From NCBI GenBank assembly GCA_025267735.1, contig CM046309.1, positions 58,224,319-58,288,318 on the forward strand: DNA of 64,000 bases, written 5' to 3'. The stretch is from Mactra quadrangularis (taxonomy: Eukaryota; Mollusca; Bivalvia; Venerida; Mactridae). The notes under the pieces were generated by a model. The model was not told where the DNA came from. It saw only the letters and a list, made by a program, of their open reading frames with translations, and made no database searches. The translations under genes were made by a program, and so were the position numbers. Within the stretch, counting starts at the first letter, position 1. The number at the start of each line of letters is the position of its first letter. Shown piece after piece: positions 24,301 through 39,300 of this stretch.

Positions 24301-27300
24301 TGACTGTATATAATATATTTGATATCCTAACTTCTCAAAGGTATGTTGATCCTACCAGGGATTCAAACCCACTGCCCCTTGGTTCCTAATCAGACACACT
24401 ACCCACCAATGTAAGTAGATTGGTTTACATTATTCATTAAGTTAATGAAAACAGAACATACAACTGCTTGATTTAAAAAAAAAATCCTAAATTATGTTTT
24501 CTGATTTTTCATAATATATATCACAACATCTCTTACTAAGGAAATTGGCCCTTTCTCAGGTCCCATGAACCCTGAACTTCAGAATAAGGCCAGAAAACTT
24601 TCATCTATACAACTGACATTTAACCATCACAATAGTACAATTTAATAGGGCTGTCACGATTTGTCGGTATACTGCAATACACAGCTGCGGCAAGTAAGAA
24701 ATGCAATGTTCTGTTAAATACAGCAGAAGCACAACGAATAAATAATCCACAATATATGGTAGTACGTATTGCGATACGGTGCTGGCGTATCGTGACAGCC
24801 CTTCAGTTTAAACACATTGTTGGGACTAGGAAACTATCTGACAGGAACCAGTCAAAGTGCTTTCTGCATATACTATATCATCTAAGTTAATTATTTCAAC
24901 TTAAAATTTAAAGAAAAACTTACCATAACCCCTGACACCATTGTTGCCATGGTTCAGGAAAAAAAAGAATTATGATACTATTTCATAATTCAAATTAATT
25001 ATTTTTATGATTTAATTATCCTAGAGATGAACCAAAAAAAAACACTAAGTGGGTCCACCAATGCTATACACAAAATAGCCTACCGGGTATAAGTGCAGTA
25101 TATCCTAATTTATCTATTACATGTATGTAAAATTTCAGATTAAATATTGATAATAGCCAGTTCATGATAAAAAACTTCCTGGTCATTATACTACAATATT
25201 CAACAACTGATACCCAGTTAACTATATAATGCCACTGGGGAGAAGCTAAGAGATTTTAGGAGGGAGAGGTACAGATTTTTCTCAGTTGGGGCCACCACAA
25301 GTTGATCATAATATGTTCTACGGATTTTTCTGGAAAAAAAATGGGGCGAGCGAGCGAAGAAAAAGAATAAAATAAGTCTTTATTCACTTGCTTTATATAG
25401 CGGTTTGACCAAATCTTTATGAGGGAGCGAGGAAATAAAAATAATTTTTTTGTAAAAACCGTCAAAATTAAGGTGCGAGCGAATCCATAGAACATATGAT
25501 CAATTTGTTGTGGCCTGGGATCTGATGATTTTCCCAAAACTGGGGGAGTAGGCCAATACAGTAAAATTAAAAATGGATCCTCCTATAGCGAATTTGTCTT
25601 AATATAGGGACAATTTTTATCACTAAAATGAAGAAATTGGACTTAAAACCTCAGACGAGAAGTCTTGCAATAACCAAGATGGTCTTTGCACTAGAGTGGA
25701 ACATTACTGCACAAAAATTTTCACTTAGAATCCCTATTTTCTGCATCAAGTTTTTAGAAAATATCATATTAATTGGTATCTAGATTCCCCACTGGATCCC
25801 ATCTTGACCAGCCTGACAGATTAAGCATAGTCATGTTTACTGTACCGGTATTCTTTTCCCTAAACTAGATTTGTTTGTTTGTTTGTTTGTTTGTTTGTTT
25901 TGTTGGGTTTAACGCCGTAGCAACACACTGTATAGGTCATTAAACGGCCATCAGTCAACCTACTTACTGTTCCTGGAAAGGCTAAATCTCTGGATTTAGC
26001 TGTTAACCAACTACTAGGTGCATACTTTCGTCAGTGACTGACAGCTGCCCTACATAATTAAGAATCATTGGTAAAAGGGAGAATGGCTGCAGAAATAATT
26101 TTATGACCAAGCTCCACGAAAGTTTGCCCTACCCGGGAATCGAACCCACGATCCCTTGATCAGTGGACAAGAGATGAAATATAAGACATCTACATATTAT
26201 ATACAGTGTATACCCTTGTACAATACATTTATATACAGTACCCACCAAAAGTTCTGAGACAAAAGAAATTAGTTATAATTCTTGAATTTTGATGATTATT
26301 TTTATAGAATCATTTTTTGACATATTTAAGTATGGTTTGTGATAAAATGAAAACAAACTTTATGAATGTAACACATTAATAAAATTCAGCATCTGACATC
26401 CTAATCTTAGCCTCCAGAACCATGTTTAAAGTAATTATTTTACATAGCTTAAAATTATGCTATTTTGCAGTCAGTCTCAGTTATAATGATAACGATAACC
26501 AAAAACATAAAGCAAAACTAAAAAGCATTTCAAAATAAACAGTCATCAAATTTTAGATAAAAGCTATACAGCAAGCTTACAAAGAGAAATTGTCTCCAAA
26601 CTTTTAGTGGGTACTTTATATAATACATTTAACAATATTAAAACAGGAAAATATTTGAACACGACTTTCACTCATGGAAAAAACCTAAAATTTTATAGCT
26701 TCTAGCACTAGGACTAAGAAAAGGGAGGTAAGTCTGTCTATATTATTGCTGCAGTTATTGTCTTTACCTCTCATGAGCACTAGCCCTTTAAATTATGTTT
26801 TATATAATTGAGAAAATTATCAACTAAACTAGCCCTACAATATGAAATCAGTAACTTTTACTAGTTTTAGGCTTCTGCCTAGTGGGTTAACCCTAAACTG
26901 GTCAATCGCGCATTTTTACGAGTCTGAACCCCCCCTTCAATATGGCCGCCACAGCCTCCCAGTCTCTGAAAAGACCCAGCACATTAGACCTCAATTTTTG
27001 GAAAATAAAATTACTGTTTGAAATGCAAATGTGGGTTGGAAAAAGAGCGAAAATTGCATTTTTTGTCTTTTTTTCTCCGCCCCAGCATTGTCATGGTAAC
27101 TGGAATCGGGGCTCAACTTGGTTTTTCTGAACGGCAGTTACCCAGGAAAGAACTTCGCCAAGTTGCATATCTGTATGATAATTAGTAATGAAATTAGAGC
27201 ATCTTGAAATAGCCATAGCGTGTAATGGTGAAAAAATGGCTACTTTTCACACATGTGGCAACCAGTAAAGGGTTAAGGAAATAACTGTGGCTGGGGTAAG

Positions 27301-30300
27301 GGGAGGTAAGCCTGTCTGAACTATTGCCGGGATAAAGACAAGTGGTACAAAATTTCTGAAGCCATTATCAGGTACCTAATATTCAATCAAACAAAACAAA
27401 ATTTATTTATTGCACTAGAGTCAACATGTTTTAAAATGCATTCATAACTACAAGAAGAAACAAGCAAGAACTCATAGGTTGATATTTTACACAAGATTGA
27501 CTGAGTATATACAAGTATATAAAATGAGATTTTCCAAGCATAATTATTACTATCGAAGTTCATGCCCCATTCTAAAAACAGAAACAAAGCAAGACCACAA
27601 AAACGGAAGTAAAAATGGCATGCTAAATTTGATTGATAAATTGTTCAATATAATAAAAAAAAACTTAAGAATGAATTGTTCAATATTAAAAGGAAGAATA
27701 AAACATAAACCAATGTTAAAACAATGAAAATTTAAATATAATTGTGTACATTTGTGTCGACCAATCAATGCACAGCTTTAATCAAAACATAACACTGTTA
27801 GTAGCATTTTTGTTTTGTAATTTCTATTTTTACACCAATTTTTGTAAGCTAATTTAACAGAAGTGTTATTTACAGACTGTGATTGGACAGTTCTTTGTAA
27901 ATGTGCCCCATACTACAGGCGCATAAGAATTTAGAACAGGCCCTTTTCTTACAAGGGTCACATTCAGGTGACCTTTACTCATAACAATATTCATGACGAA
28001 ATCTAATGTTTAGTAACTTGTTTACATCGTCTATGTCACGCAATTTGAAATGAGCCATCCAATTGCAGACTGTGAATAATACACCACTGTTAAGTTAGCT
28101 TGCAAACCTTGGTCTAAAAATAGAAATTATGAAATCAAAATGCTATTAATAGTGTTTTGTCTAGATGAAAGCTACGCATTGATTGGTTGTCATAAAGGTC
28201 ATCCCGACTTGACCCTCCATGGGAACGTAAGAGATCCTGTAAGACAACTCTCTACAGGATATCTGTTTACGGAGATTGAGTTAACAGATACTGTCGACAC
28301 ATATAAACATGTAGGACACTGACAGTGTCACATAAACATGATCTTACCGTATTAGAGCCATATGTTGAACCTATTTTACGTATTTTCATTAGCTGGGGTT
28401 GACGTCTGTCAAAGTCGGAAGCCACCTCAAAGTGCTGTGGGTTGTTCTGATATATAGGGGCTTCTAGGACATATGGGTAGGGGACAGAGGTGGCCCCTTC
28501 TGATATACCAATGTCAGACATTTCCTGGGAGAATAAAAAGTGCAGAATATAAAATATATGAAAAATAAAATATTGAGAACAAAAATTAAAATAACCCATG
28601 ACAGAACCTATATATATGTTCATGCATAAAGAAAAGACATGAGCATTGCTCTTGATAGCTTTAAACTCATTCCGAAGACATTTCAATTCAGGGAAATAAA
28701 ATATTGGTAAAAGCAGATGGAATTATTTAATAGTAGCCATGTTTTGTTTATCAAAGCCAATAAAGTAAAAGCATACTGCAGTTCACAGGTTTAGTGCAAA
28801 ACGGTTGTAACTCACTCTTTTTTTAACTTGAGTTACGACTGTTTCACGCTAAGCTCACAAATTGTGTATTACATCACAAAGCAAGGTAATACAAATTTCT
28901 GACTATAATCAAAGGGTCATACTAGCAAGGAAATAGGGAACTGCTCAAAGGTCAAGATAAAATATCTAGCAACATAAAAGCAAAAATAATAATTCCAGAA
29001 CTCTTGAAACAAGAAAATTTAAGAGAATAATAAATCATGTTCCATATAACATAAAAGTGGAAATTCGTGCTGAATTCAAAATTCTGCAATATTTAAAAAA
29101 ATCAAGCATGTTTTCTCTTTTGTGGAGAAATTTCCTCAGTCGGAATTTGCTTAAGAGTAAAGCAGACACAAATTTCAAAGCTCTTGTACTGCATAGGAAA
29201 ATATTTCTGCAGTTATAATTAATTTTCTGAGGCTTGGGTCAACTGGCAACCAGAAACATAAAATAAGTTTCCAACAAAAATTTCCACTTAACAGTTATTT
29301 ATATCAGATCAAAGTAGAATTTAAAGTTTAAAATTAGCATGCTATGTTGGTGCAAAACAAGGGCCATTATTGTTCAACATCAGTCATCCGAATAAGAATT
29401 AACATAAATGCAAAACTTAAACCAGAGTCTAAGAAATATATAAAGCAAACAATTGTTTAGTTTCCAAAAATAATGAAGTTTTTGAAATTTCTAAAAAGAA
29501 AAAAGGAAAAAAGGAAAAAGAAAGAAAAGAAGGGAGATCACTCTTACCCTTTCACTTGACAAAGAGCTCTCCTCTAAAGGAGGTGACATACTGGAACTCT
29601 CTAATGAAGAAGTGCAAGTTAGTGATGATTCCATAGAACTCTCGCTAGGAGGTACTGAATCAGTCGAACTATCTAACAGACGTTCCGGAGACTGATTTAC
29701 TCGATCAGGGTGAGCAACAGGCTCAAAAGTATCATTATCAGTACCTTTTTCCGGCTCGTTAACTGTTTCCGACACATCACTAGTAATTGGTTCATTTTCC
29801 TCACTTACATTTTCTGCCTTTTCAAGTTTTATTTTATTTAAAGCATCACTGATATCTTTCATGTCATCATTTTTCTCCGGCGAGTCTTTAGGTTCGATTA
29901 TTTTAGGCGTAGGTTTAAGAATACTGAACTCCGTCGATGGCGGTTGATTTGACCTACATTTGTACTCTAACGAAGGCGGGGTTGACTTTGTTTTATATTC
30001 TTGTCGTTTCTCCATGGCTGTAGAAGCTAATTTTTGAAGTTCTGACAAATTATCACCTAAAAAGACAAAAGCAACTAAGTTATTCTAGCTGTTTAAAAAT
30101 ATAAAAGTAACAAATTTAATTTTTTAGCCACATTTTTCAACGAAAAAATTCCACTAATAGTTTGTCGAAACACGGGTAGGCGGGTGGGTGGTCAGTCAGG
30201 CGTCCGGTGTCGTTAACAATTGCATTTAAGTTTTTCTTTACCATATATTTCTGCCATTTATTGTCAGACCTTTATTAAACTTCATACAATGATAACATAC

Positions 30301-33300
30301 CATGTGATGAACAGTATTAGAAAGTAACCACAACTCGACCTGGCTTTATTATGGATTATTTCTCTTTGTAAGTTTTGTGTTAAAGCTTTTATGTGGAAAT
30401 ACACTGTTTATCAACACAAATTCATTAATTTACAGAAGTCACCTAACCTAACAAACTCATGAGGTGAAAGTTCAAATTCCTGAAAATCATACTTATTACC
30501 GAACAATTTTTTTTATAGAAAAGGAACAATTTCTGAGGTTCTAAATAACTTAAACTCAGACATTCTGAAAAGTGCCGGTCCAACGGACCAGACCAGTAAA
30601 TTTCCATTCGGTCCAGTAAAAAGTCTGTCATAGCTGGTCTGAATGTCCAGTTCAATTTCATTTTTAAAAATTAAAATCAGAACAACTATCAGCTATTTTA
30701 TCAAATTTCTAGATAAGTATGGAACATATTTTGTGTTTGTATTCAGTTAAAAGTTAAAATATGTTATAATGACTGAGTAGAGATTAGAAAACAGTCATGA
30801 CATATTGACCTCCCCTTATTAATCCAATTAGTAATAAAAATTCTTGTTGATAAGGATGTAAAAATCTGTTATTTTGATGATTTCTTTGGTCCAGTGAAAC
30901 CCAATTCAAACCAGTGATTCTTCCAAAATCACTGGACTGAATGTCCAGTAATGTCTAAACACTTGTCGGAATGTCTACTTGAACTTCTAGATTAGCAGTG
31001 ACAACTTTCACAAATGCAATTGTCTTTTACTAGTACATGTTAATCCATACACATGAATTGAACAATATGGGAACAATTTAATACAGCCAAATTTCATGCA
31101 AGGATATAACCTCCTGAGGTCAGTAATCAGATGTCTACCAGATTTAAAATTGATTGTCTTGACCACCCTATCAAGACCATGGTATAAAATACCCATAGAA
31201 AATTATAAAATATAGTTAACCCCTAATTGGAAATTATGTAGCTAGAAAAAAATCCCACAGAATGCCCTTATTTCATTTTATTTCCCTCCCTCCCCAATAA
31301 AACTTGAAAAAAAATCTCCCATTTAATCATAACAAACCCATAAAAACCACCAAGGACTAAGAAGGATGTCAACATATACAATGAAGTTTTAAATAATTTA
31401 GCAAAAATGACTTTGTATCTAGGCAACAGCCTCATATACATTAATCTAAACTTCCTGAATTACTTTTCTTCTGTATCCCATTAACTTAGTAACTAATCAA
31501 GCTATAACATACCCACATTTCAGAGATTTGATAACTATCTAAGTTACAGTATTTATTTATACTGGGTTTAACACAGTGTCAATATTATATTTTAGGTTAT
31601 TTTACGACGTCCAGCACACCTAACCTAGCTTTCCTGGACCCTTGTCTATAACCAGTACTCACCTACCCATCCACAGAGGTGGAAACTTCTCCATATATCT
31701 TATTACTGGAGGAAAATTGACATAATTGTTAAATTTTCATGGAAAGGTATATCCTCCCCAGGTGGGATTCAAATCCTTACCCCCTTCGGGACACTAGATT
31801 TAAAATCCAGGTGACCCACAAACTGCGCTACAAGTTTTACCATATTCAAATTACAGTTGTTTATATATTTCATAAACATCCTTCTTCACCACTGGAGTGA
31901 TAAAATTGTGATATAAAGTTAATACTTACCTTTTTTTCTATTGGGTTTAAACCTCGTATTCAACACATATTTTGGTAATATAAACGACGGTCAGCTCTTC
32001 CTACTATAGGTTTCCTGGACACTTTTCTATCACCAGTACTAACTTATCCTACCACAAGGCGGACTTATGTATAGGGTATGACCTATCGCGACCGGGCTCT
32101 AACCCGCTATCTCCAGATTCTAAGTCAGACACACTAACCACTATGCCACAGCTACTAAAACTGTGACATATTGTGATCAGTGCGGGTTATAATGTTAAAA
32201 AGTTAACACACTGACCCATAGAGTATCAGTGGTACAAACATTAACCCTGCTGATTTAAATACTCTATATTTGTTCAATAATACCCATTCATAAATACTGA
32301 TAGCTACTTTTATCAATAGTGAGTACCAAAGTGCTGTAAAGAATATCTCAAACTCCCCGCAGCGGTTATCTCCCTTTATCAAATCAATAACCACTGCCAC
32401 CACAAGTAAATTCGTCCCTCAGAGCCGAAAAACTTTTTTCATCTTTTCTTTTACAATTCAATATTTTCAATAAATTTAGTCTTCTTTTAGTAAAATATGA
32501 TGTTCAAAGTACATAAAGGGAAAAAATAAATAGTATAAATAAATAACTTGTAAAAAAACAAGATTAATTTTACCCTGACACCGGTTACCTAAAGTGCGTA
32601 AATTGCATGAATAACAAAATGTTACGCTAAGTAAATATTAAATGGATAATTGTACTTATTTTAGTCACTTAATATATAAATGTTATATTATTCAGTATCA
32701 TATACATATAATTTTATCACAAATACTTAAGATTTCTCAACCAAAGCATCATATAAGTAGCGTGAGATGGACCATGGACCCTATTTCGCTACATTACGCC
32801 TAACACATTTTAGGCTTACCGTTATTGCTTGTTTAATTTAAACATTAGTCACGTGGTACTTCTTGCGTCACGTGATTCATGTGAAGGCAGTGGTTAAAGT
32901 AGCAACGCGTGACGTAACCGCTGTGAGGAGTTTGTGAATATCTATTTCTTTATTTTGGTTGGGTTTAATGTCATATCAACAGATTGTATAGGATTGAATA
33001 TTTAAATCAGTGGGGTTAATGTAAGCACCATTGACCACTTAAATAAAATTTACCAATATAATTATATGAAATAAAACTCACCAGACGGAGAATTAATTAT
33101 AATTTCATGTGGCATATCAACCGAAGCAGACGTTATTGTAAAAGATTTAGGTCTCGTAGGCGTGTCGATATCTTCTATGACAAGTAATGGCCGACACAGC
33201 GTAGGTGATCCGCCGCTCACTGTTGCTCGACGTTGTTTAGGATCGGGTTGTACAGGTAATGTAAACTGGGTAAATTGTGGAGATTCGGAACCACTTCTAA

Positions 33301-36300
33301 ATACATCGTTATCTGTATCATTACCATCATTGATTTCCCTGGAAATATATGATATTATATTGAAATATGAAGTTATTTTTGGAGGGGTGAATGAGGTAGC
33401 AACACATTGTAGGTCATACAATAACCCCTGCCGGATTATGCTCATGAAATCATGAAATATTTGAGCCATTTAAGAATGGAGAGTGCTTCAGTTCTAGATT
33501 AAAGTTGATAAGCTTAAATACATGAACAGTTCTTAAAATGCTCATGAACTAAGTAAGATAAATATAATTCTTGATAAGTTCATTAGTTTGAATCATGCTA
33601 AGCTATTGGTTCATGAACTGTTTCAGAACCATGGAGAGTCATGAACTAAAATTGTCATGATCGAACCTCTAAATTTTTGTCATTTCATCCTAATGAACAT
33701 CCCATGAACCAATCATGAACTTAATTCATGAACCAAAATAAATAATTCATGAACTATGCATGAATTGGAATAAAAATCCTACAAACAATCTAATAGGTCA
33801 TGTAAAACCAATCTAACTACATGTAAATATAGTCCATTTTTTCTCAACTGTCAAAGTTTGAATAATTTCACGGTGAATGATTACACACTATCTCAATATC
33901 ACGAGTGTTAGACAAAGAGCACGAAGTCACCGTGAAATTATTCATGTTTTGACAGTTGTGAAAAAAAAACAATAAAGAAGAATGAAGACTAGATTGTCAC
34001 TGACTTGTCAAATGGCTATAGTAAAAAATAAGCATCAAACAATGATCGATTATAATCTATAATCAATCGTTTCAGTAAAAGTGGGATTATGAAATTTAAT
34101 AATTGATTATCGCTAATATGGGTAATTCATTTTATTGACAATGAGACAGTCTAGTTTTAATAAATTAGCATTTCTAAAGTAAAAACATTTCATGGGAATA
34201 AAACTCTTTTTAATTAATGATAGATACATTTTTACAACTACTTTTTCATAGTTAATCATTGAGATCAGAGTTGATATTTTTGAAATTCACCATTATTGGA
34301 CAATATATAACCTGTATATATCTATACTGTATGGGTGCCAAAAATGTCCGAAAATTGATTTTATAATAAAACATAAACAGCCACCAAACCACTAATTATA
34401 GGTTGATTGTGCATGATTTAATATTCCATCAAATGAAACAAAATTATCAAACCATTGCAACATATTGTCGTATATTTTCCGAAATCCTGAATGAAAACCC
34501 TAAGCAAGTGTTTCGATTATATAATCGATGATTGATCGAAAAGGGTTGTCCGATTATTTCCGATGATCAATTATGATTTGTTTCCGATTTTGAAACCCTA
34601 GTAAAAAATCTAACCTGCAATACATTGTTTCTGAACAGCCAGTATCATTATACATAATTATATGTTTAAATCCATCAATTCACTGTAACAAAGCAACTTA
34701 TAATGTGAGTATAAGTGGTTGTACTTTCCTACTTAAATAATGTAGAAAATTAAAATTTCAACATCATCTCAATTTTCATTTGCTATGGTCAAGTTGAATT
34801 TCCTTAGAAAAGTGTAATGATGCATTACTTAAGAGTTGAATTCAAAATCAATTGAAATACTCATTTCAATACAAATTACCAACTTGCTTATAAAACTTAA
34901 CAGCTGAATAATTTATTTTTTCTATGTATAAATCAATTCACATACACTATCTATGGGTTTATTAAGTATTTCATTTAAGAAATAACATACAGTCTTTCTA
35001 TATTATGCGATGCAATGAAACACGGGTATACATGTTCACGCATGAATTGTATAACTCATGTCAAAATACTCATCCAATCTGATTAAAACCCAATCTAAAA
35101 TTTTCCACTCGCATACTCGCTAATTTAGATCTGGCCTTTTCAAACGAAGGTCTTGTTCAGGCGACCTTTTCTCATCATAATATTCATGACAAAATTGTTA
35201 TGATACATAACTTGTTTACATCGTCTACATCACGCAATTTGAAATGAGCGGCCCAATCTCAGACTGTGAATAATACCGCTGTTAAATTAGCAATGCAAAA
35301 CTTGGTCTAAAAATAGAAATTACGAAATCAAAATGTGATTAATAGTGTTTTCGTCTAGATGAAAGCTACCCATTGATTGGTCGAAACAAAGTTCATCTCG
35401 ACGTGACCTTCCACGGAGAAAGTAGAGATCCTGTACGACAACGCTCTACAGGATATCTGTTTACGGAGATTGAACACTCATCATTTTACTTTTTGCACAT
35501 CAATGCCGGTGTCTATGTTTTATTACACAATAAAATATAGATATATGTATATTATTTTTAAAATAAAAATAAAACTAACTATGACCAAATTAGATTTACT
35601 AATCTAAATAGGTGCTGGTTGGAATTATGTTTAAATACAATGGTAACATTTTCTTCCCTAAACATATAAATCCACAACAAATCAACATTTTTGGGGGTTT
35701 AGCGCAAAACAGTGATAACTCACTCTTTTCTTATATTGAGTTAAAATTACGACTGTTTTGCACTAAACCCTTGATTTGTAGAACATATAGATCAACAAGA
35801 AAATACCAAGTTTTACAGCAAATTTGCAAGAAAAAGTACAAAAATGAATCCATATTACATACCTCACTAACTCATACGTATAAATATCAACATTTTAATA
35901 TCAAGTAAAGTTCACATATAAATACATGTACAAGAATATAATATCACAATAATATACATCCAGTAAGTACAATAATAAAATACCAAACACTATAGTGTCA
36001 CATAAATGGAGTAAAATCTGTCCTTAAACTCTCCTGTCGTAAAGACATAAAAATCTAAGTCGTAAAATGTTTATCCAATAAAAATATACATCAGTAAACA
36101 AAATATCCCCGCTGACCGAGAAGAATAATAATTTGATCTACTTTAAATTTTGATGTACTATAGTAATCAGGAAGATAAATCATTCGCTTTTTTGTATACA
36201 TAAAGAAGAACAAGTATCAAGCACAGAGTGTCGTTCATTCGCTCACAGCCGTGGATCAATTCTTTCATGTGGAGAAGTTTGGGGGGGGGTAAGAAGGTGA

Positions 36301-39300
36301 AAGTTTTTTTCCACTGTGAGTCAGAACATCACAGAGTCTGATACATGTATCATTTTGTGTTCAATGTTCAATTATATAACATACAGTGAGTGTATGCAGT
36401 GGTGTCCATTAATATTCTCAAGTACTAACACTATTTACTCTGTTATATAGTATTTTATTTTGTTATTTAGTCAAGAGCAAAATTATGAACCAGCCAAACC
36501 ATTCATAACAAGTAATTTTCACTAGCCCAAATAGTTTTCACTAGTCCTCAGCTTTGGGCTAGTGTGTTAAGGCAATGACAGGTATGTTAAAGCTTCTATA
36601 GATCAGACCTCTCACCCAAACCACACCTTGCTGCCTCCCCCTGGCAGCCCCCATATCACACCTAGCACATCCTTTTACAGACCCACATCACCAACATTGC
36701 CCGTCTCCCTGACAGACCCCCATACTAAACCTTGCCCCCTTCCTCTTACACCCCCTTCTCAAAAAACCATACCCCCTCTTGCACCCCACTCTCCAACATT
36801 GCCCCCCATCCCCATTCAAATAGATCAGCCATTACAAGTTGAGATGTCAAGAGTTTTACAACAATACATACCGGTAGTATATAAAAGATGGCATGTACCA
36901 TGTACATAAAACTAACAACAACAAGTAAGTCAAGTATAAACCTGTTAGCATAATGTTGATTTATCGTCATAAATCAGTCATAAAACTGTTCATATAACAT
37001 AATTATATAGACAACATTCATTTGTCTTACAGCTATGTCATTATGACAATAAATAAATATCAGTAGTTTTTGCACAACCCTCTTATCATTATTTTTTGAT
37101 GTTGTTTGGTTTTACACTATAGCAACGTATTGTATAGATCATATCATGGCAGTCGGTCAACATACTCACCATTCCAGGAAAGGCTAATTCTCTGGATTTC
37201 ACTCTTAACTAGTTACTAGGCACATACTATAGGCAATGACTGATAACTGCCCTATATGATTGATAATCAGCAGTAGGAGGGAGAATGGCCGAAGAAATTA
37301 TTTCATGACCAATTAAGCCAAACAAAAGAATGCCCTGCCCAGGAATCAAACCCAGGACCCATTAATCAGTAGACTTGCATGCTACCAACTAAGGTAGCTT
37401 CTAAAATTATTAGATGACAAAAATAAATAGCAGTAGTTCTTGAACAACCCTCATATTATTAAAACATAAAACTCAGCATACCAACTCAATGATTTGTGTG
37501 AGTCAAGTCTATGATTCATTTTTTTTTTACTCATTCTCATTTATTGATGACCACAATATTGTATGAGTCACATGGACAGCTTCTGTTGGGAAGCTAGGGG
37601 CTTTGGATCAACCTCAATCCTAAAGACATTCATGTCTCATAAGGCAGTGAGAAAGAGGCACAGTGCAGCACCCTGCTATTCTGCTTTAAAATGACTTCCA
37701 TATTGAACCCATCCCTGACAATGTGTGCATCGCATGGTTTTTCTCTAGTTAGGTTTCAATGAAAAAGTTGAAATATCAATAAAGTGATGGTATTGATTTC
37801 TATTTAATTGGGTATCCCTTTTATAACTAGAGATCTAAAGACTGTATTGATATTACACATATAATTAATGAAGATAGAATTGATAATTTAACAAACAGAA
37901 CAAATAGTGCTTTAATGGCATTTCTGAAAATCTTTGAGTCTTGAGTCTTTCTTTCAATTTTGGATTACACATGTATTTCCAAAATTTTGCTTGTTTGCTA
38001 GTTCATATCAATTATGAATATTACTTGATTTATCAAATAAATCCTTTAAGATATTTATGCAGTCATTTCACCTAAGACATGTTTTTGAGACTTCATGTCG
38101 TATTTAACAGTTATATGAAATAGCCAGTTCACCTAACCATCATATTGTGGACTCATCAGTTCAAGACTTCATTCTCCTAGAACAACTGCCTACATCTCAC
38201 ATATGAACCATGATTGATGGATGGTCTAACACCAGTTAAAGGTTACAGTAGTTTGGCAAATTTTACTGTAAGACCACAGAGGCAATTTCAGACTAAAATC
38301 AGCTTTTTAAAACTCTTGTCTTAGCTGATGATTTTGTCAAGAATATTACATGTATAAAGTACAGGTCAGCTGAATGTGACCTATAAATTGAAGTAGGCAG
38401 ATCCAAAATAAGTGAATGGGTGAGAGGATAATTTTAGATCGGGTTTTTATTTAAATAAATACAGATGTCTATTTTATAGATAGTGAGTACAGAATTACTG
38501 TGAGTATTTAAATCAGCTAGGTTATATACGCGTCACTGACAGCTGAATAAAATTTTACAATTTACACATATACAAGCAATATATTGTGAAATCTGAGAAA
38601 ACCAACTCAATTTATTCCACATACATTTGACATTTAGTAATAGCAGCAATTACCAAAATGTCATTTCAATCTTTCACATGACCAGAATCATAATGTATAA
38701 CATTTATATGCTTATAACATGCAATATTTTGCTGCTGTAATGATGTCTCTCTCAAAAAGCATTGCTGTATACAAATATTTTTTATTAATTCTGACAGGCA
38801 ATAACTCATGTAAGTTTAATTAAATTTATCTCTTACTAAGCATTTTGCTTTTAACTTCCTCGATTTACAGTATTCACCTTGTTTATCACTTCCTGACTCT
38901 ACAATAATATTTTCATGTAACAAACAATTCATGTTAAGTGCATATCCTCCAACAATACTTCAAGATTAAACTTCCTTTAATCAATCAACATATCTAATCA
39001 TGTATAGTATCTAATGTGGTTATGTTGATTACATGTACATTATAGATATGATCTGTCAACATAAGGAAGGTCACGGAGGGAAAGTATTGTATTACTTTCA
39101 ATAAGGAGTAAATTGTCTCCACATATGCCTGCCATTCAGAACACCTCGACCTTTCATGAATGAATAATCTCGAAAGGATTCGTGGGGGGTCTTCCCTGGA
39201 TTTTTGTGATTTTACTGCCTACGTGAGGCGAAGCACGTAACGGTTACGCAAAATAGTTCTTGTAGTATACACACAGATCTTTGTCTTAACATATTTCTTT

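Noticed and set aside
25869..26165. Functional tRNA gene from the B-box match
   Set aside because: The cloverleaf is not intact and the sequence recurs as a SINE head; the other B-box hits (2150, 3520, 3690, 24350, 31760, 32090, 50590) are likewise SINE-type.
26942..27130. 62-codon ORF beginning MAATASQSLKRP
   Set aside because: It lies wholly inside the piggyBac-like MITE.
36628..36909. Pro-rich plus-strand ORF
   Set aside because: It comes from a C-rich decayed minisatellite in a CNK intron.
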